A stretch of 5,083 nucleotides of DNA from JBMNNS01 sp050942625 (lineage in GTDB: Bacteria > Bacillota > Dethiobacteria > DTU022 > UBA8154), in NCBI GenBank assembly GCA_050942625.1, contig JBMNNS010000101.1, forward strand, positions 1 to 5,083. The letters run 5' to 3'. Positions within the stretch are counted from its first letter, which is position 1, and every line of letters starts with the position of its first letter. Below are positions 5,076 to 5,083 of this stretch, piece after piece. The notes beneath the pieces were generated by a model that saw only the letters and a list, made by a program, of their open reading frames with translations, ran no database searches and was not told the DNA's origin. The translations under genes were made by a program, and so were the position numbers.

Positions 5076-5083
5076 CTCGGACA

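Overview
The window looks like part of the chromosome of an anaerobic Gram-positive Clostridia-type bacterium, possibly thermophilic, in the broad range of Peptococcaceae, Moorellaceae or Syntrophomonadaceae. The clues are strong AGGAGG-type ribosome binding sites, a classical hairpin-plus-T-tract terminator, an ECF-sigma promoter pattern, and a GltD/ferredoxin/MvhD electron-transfer flavoprotein typical of acetogenic, sulfate-reducing or syntrophic Firmicutes. The taxonomic placement is inference. No RNA gene, CRISPR array or complete insertion sequence was seen.

All three genes lie on the minus strand, so transcription runs from right to left. At the right edge (about 4917-5083) is a palindromic, MITE-like repeat of about 138 bp with 13-bp terminal inverted repeats, next to a separate short repeat-like motif. 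An AT-rich leader follows (4743-4916), holding a perfect 8+8 bp dyad and a weak promoter candidate. The first gene (4729-2648) encodes a 693-residue fusion: an N-terminal GltD/DPD-type Fe-S domain, a two-dinucleotide-fold flavoprotein core, a 2[4Fe-4S] ferredoxin module and a C-terminal MvhD/FlpD-like domain. It ends in a strong intrinsic terminator (2534-2500).

The second gene (2314-1301) encodes a DUF4349 lipoprotein with a coiled coil and a C-terminal membrane helix. It appears to have its own ECF-type promoter (GGAAC-N16-CGTC, 2470-2446), which would make it part of a cell-envelope stress regulon. The third gene (1189 to beyond base 1) encodes a DUF255/YyaL/SPATA20-family protein with a thioredoxin fold and a WCHWCHVM motif. 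It is cut by the left edge of the window and looks like a compact variant of its family.

The redox flavoprotein and the lipoprotein are probably separate transcription units. The DUF255 gene could be read through from the lipoprotein gene, since no terminator is visible in the 111-bp gap, or it could use a weak promoter of its own. Nothing in the sequence links the three genes to one pathway. The most unusual items are the stand-alone GltD-ferredoxin-MvhD fusion with an altered NAD(P) site, the clean ECF promoter, and the symmetric MITE-like element.
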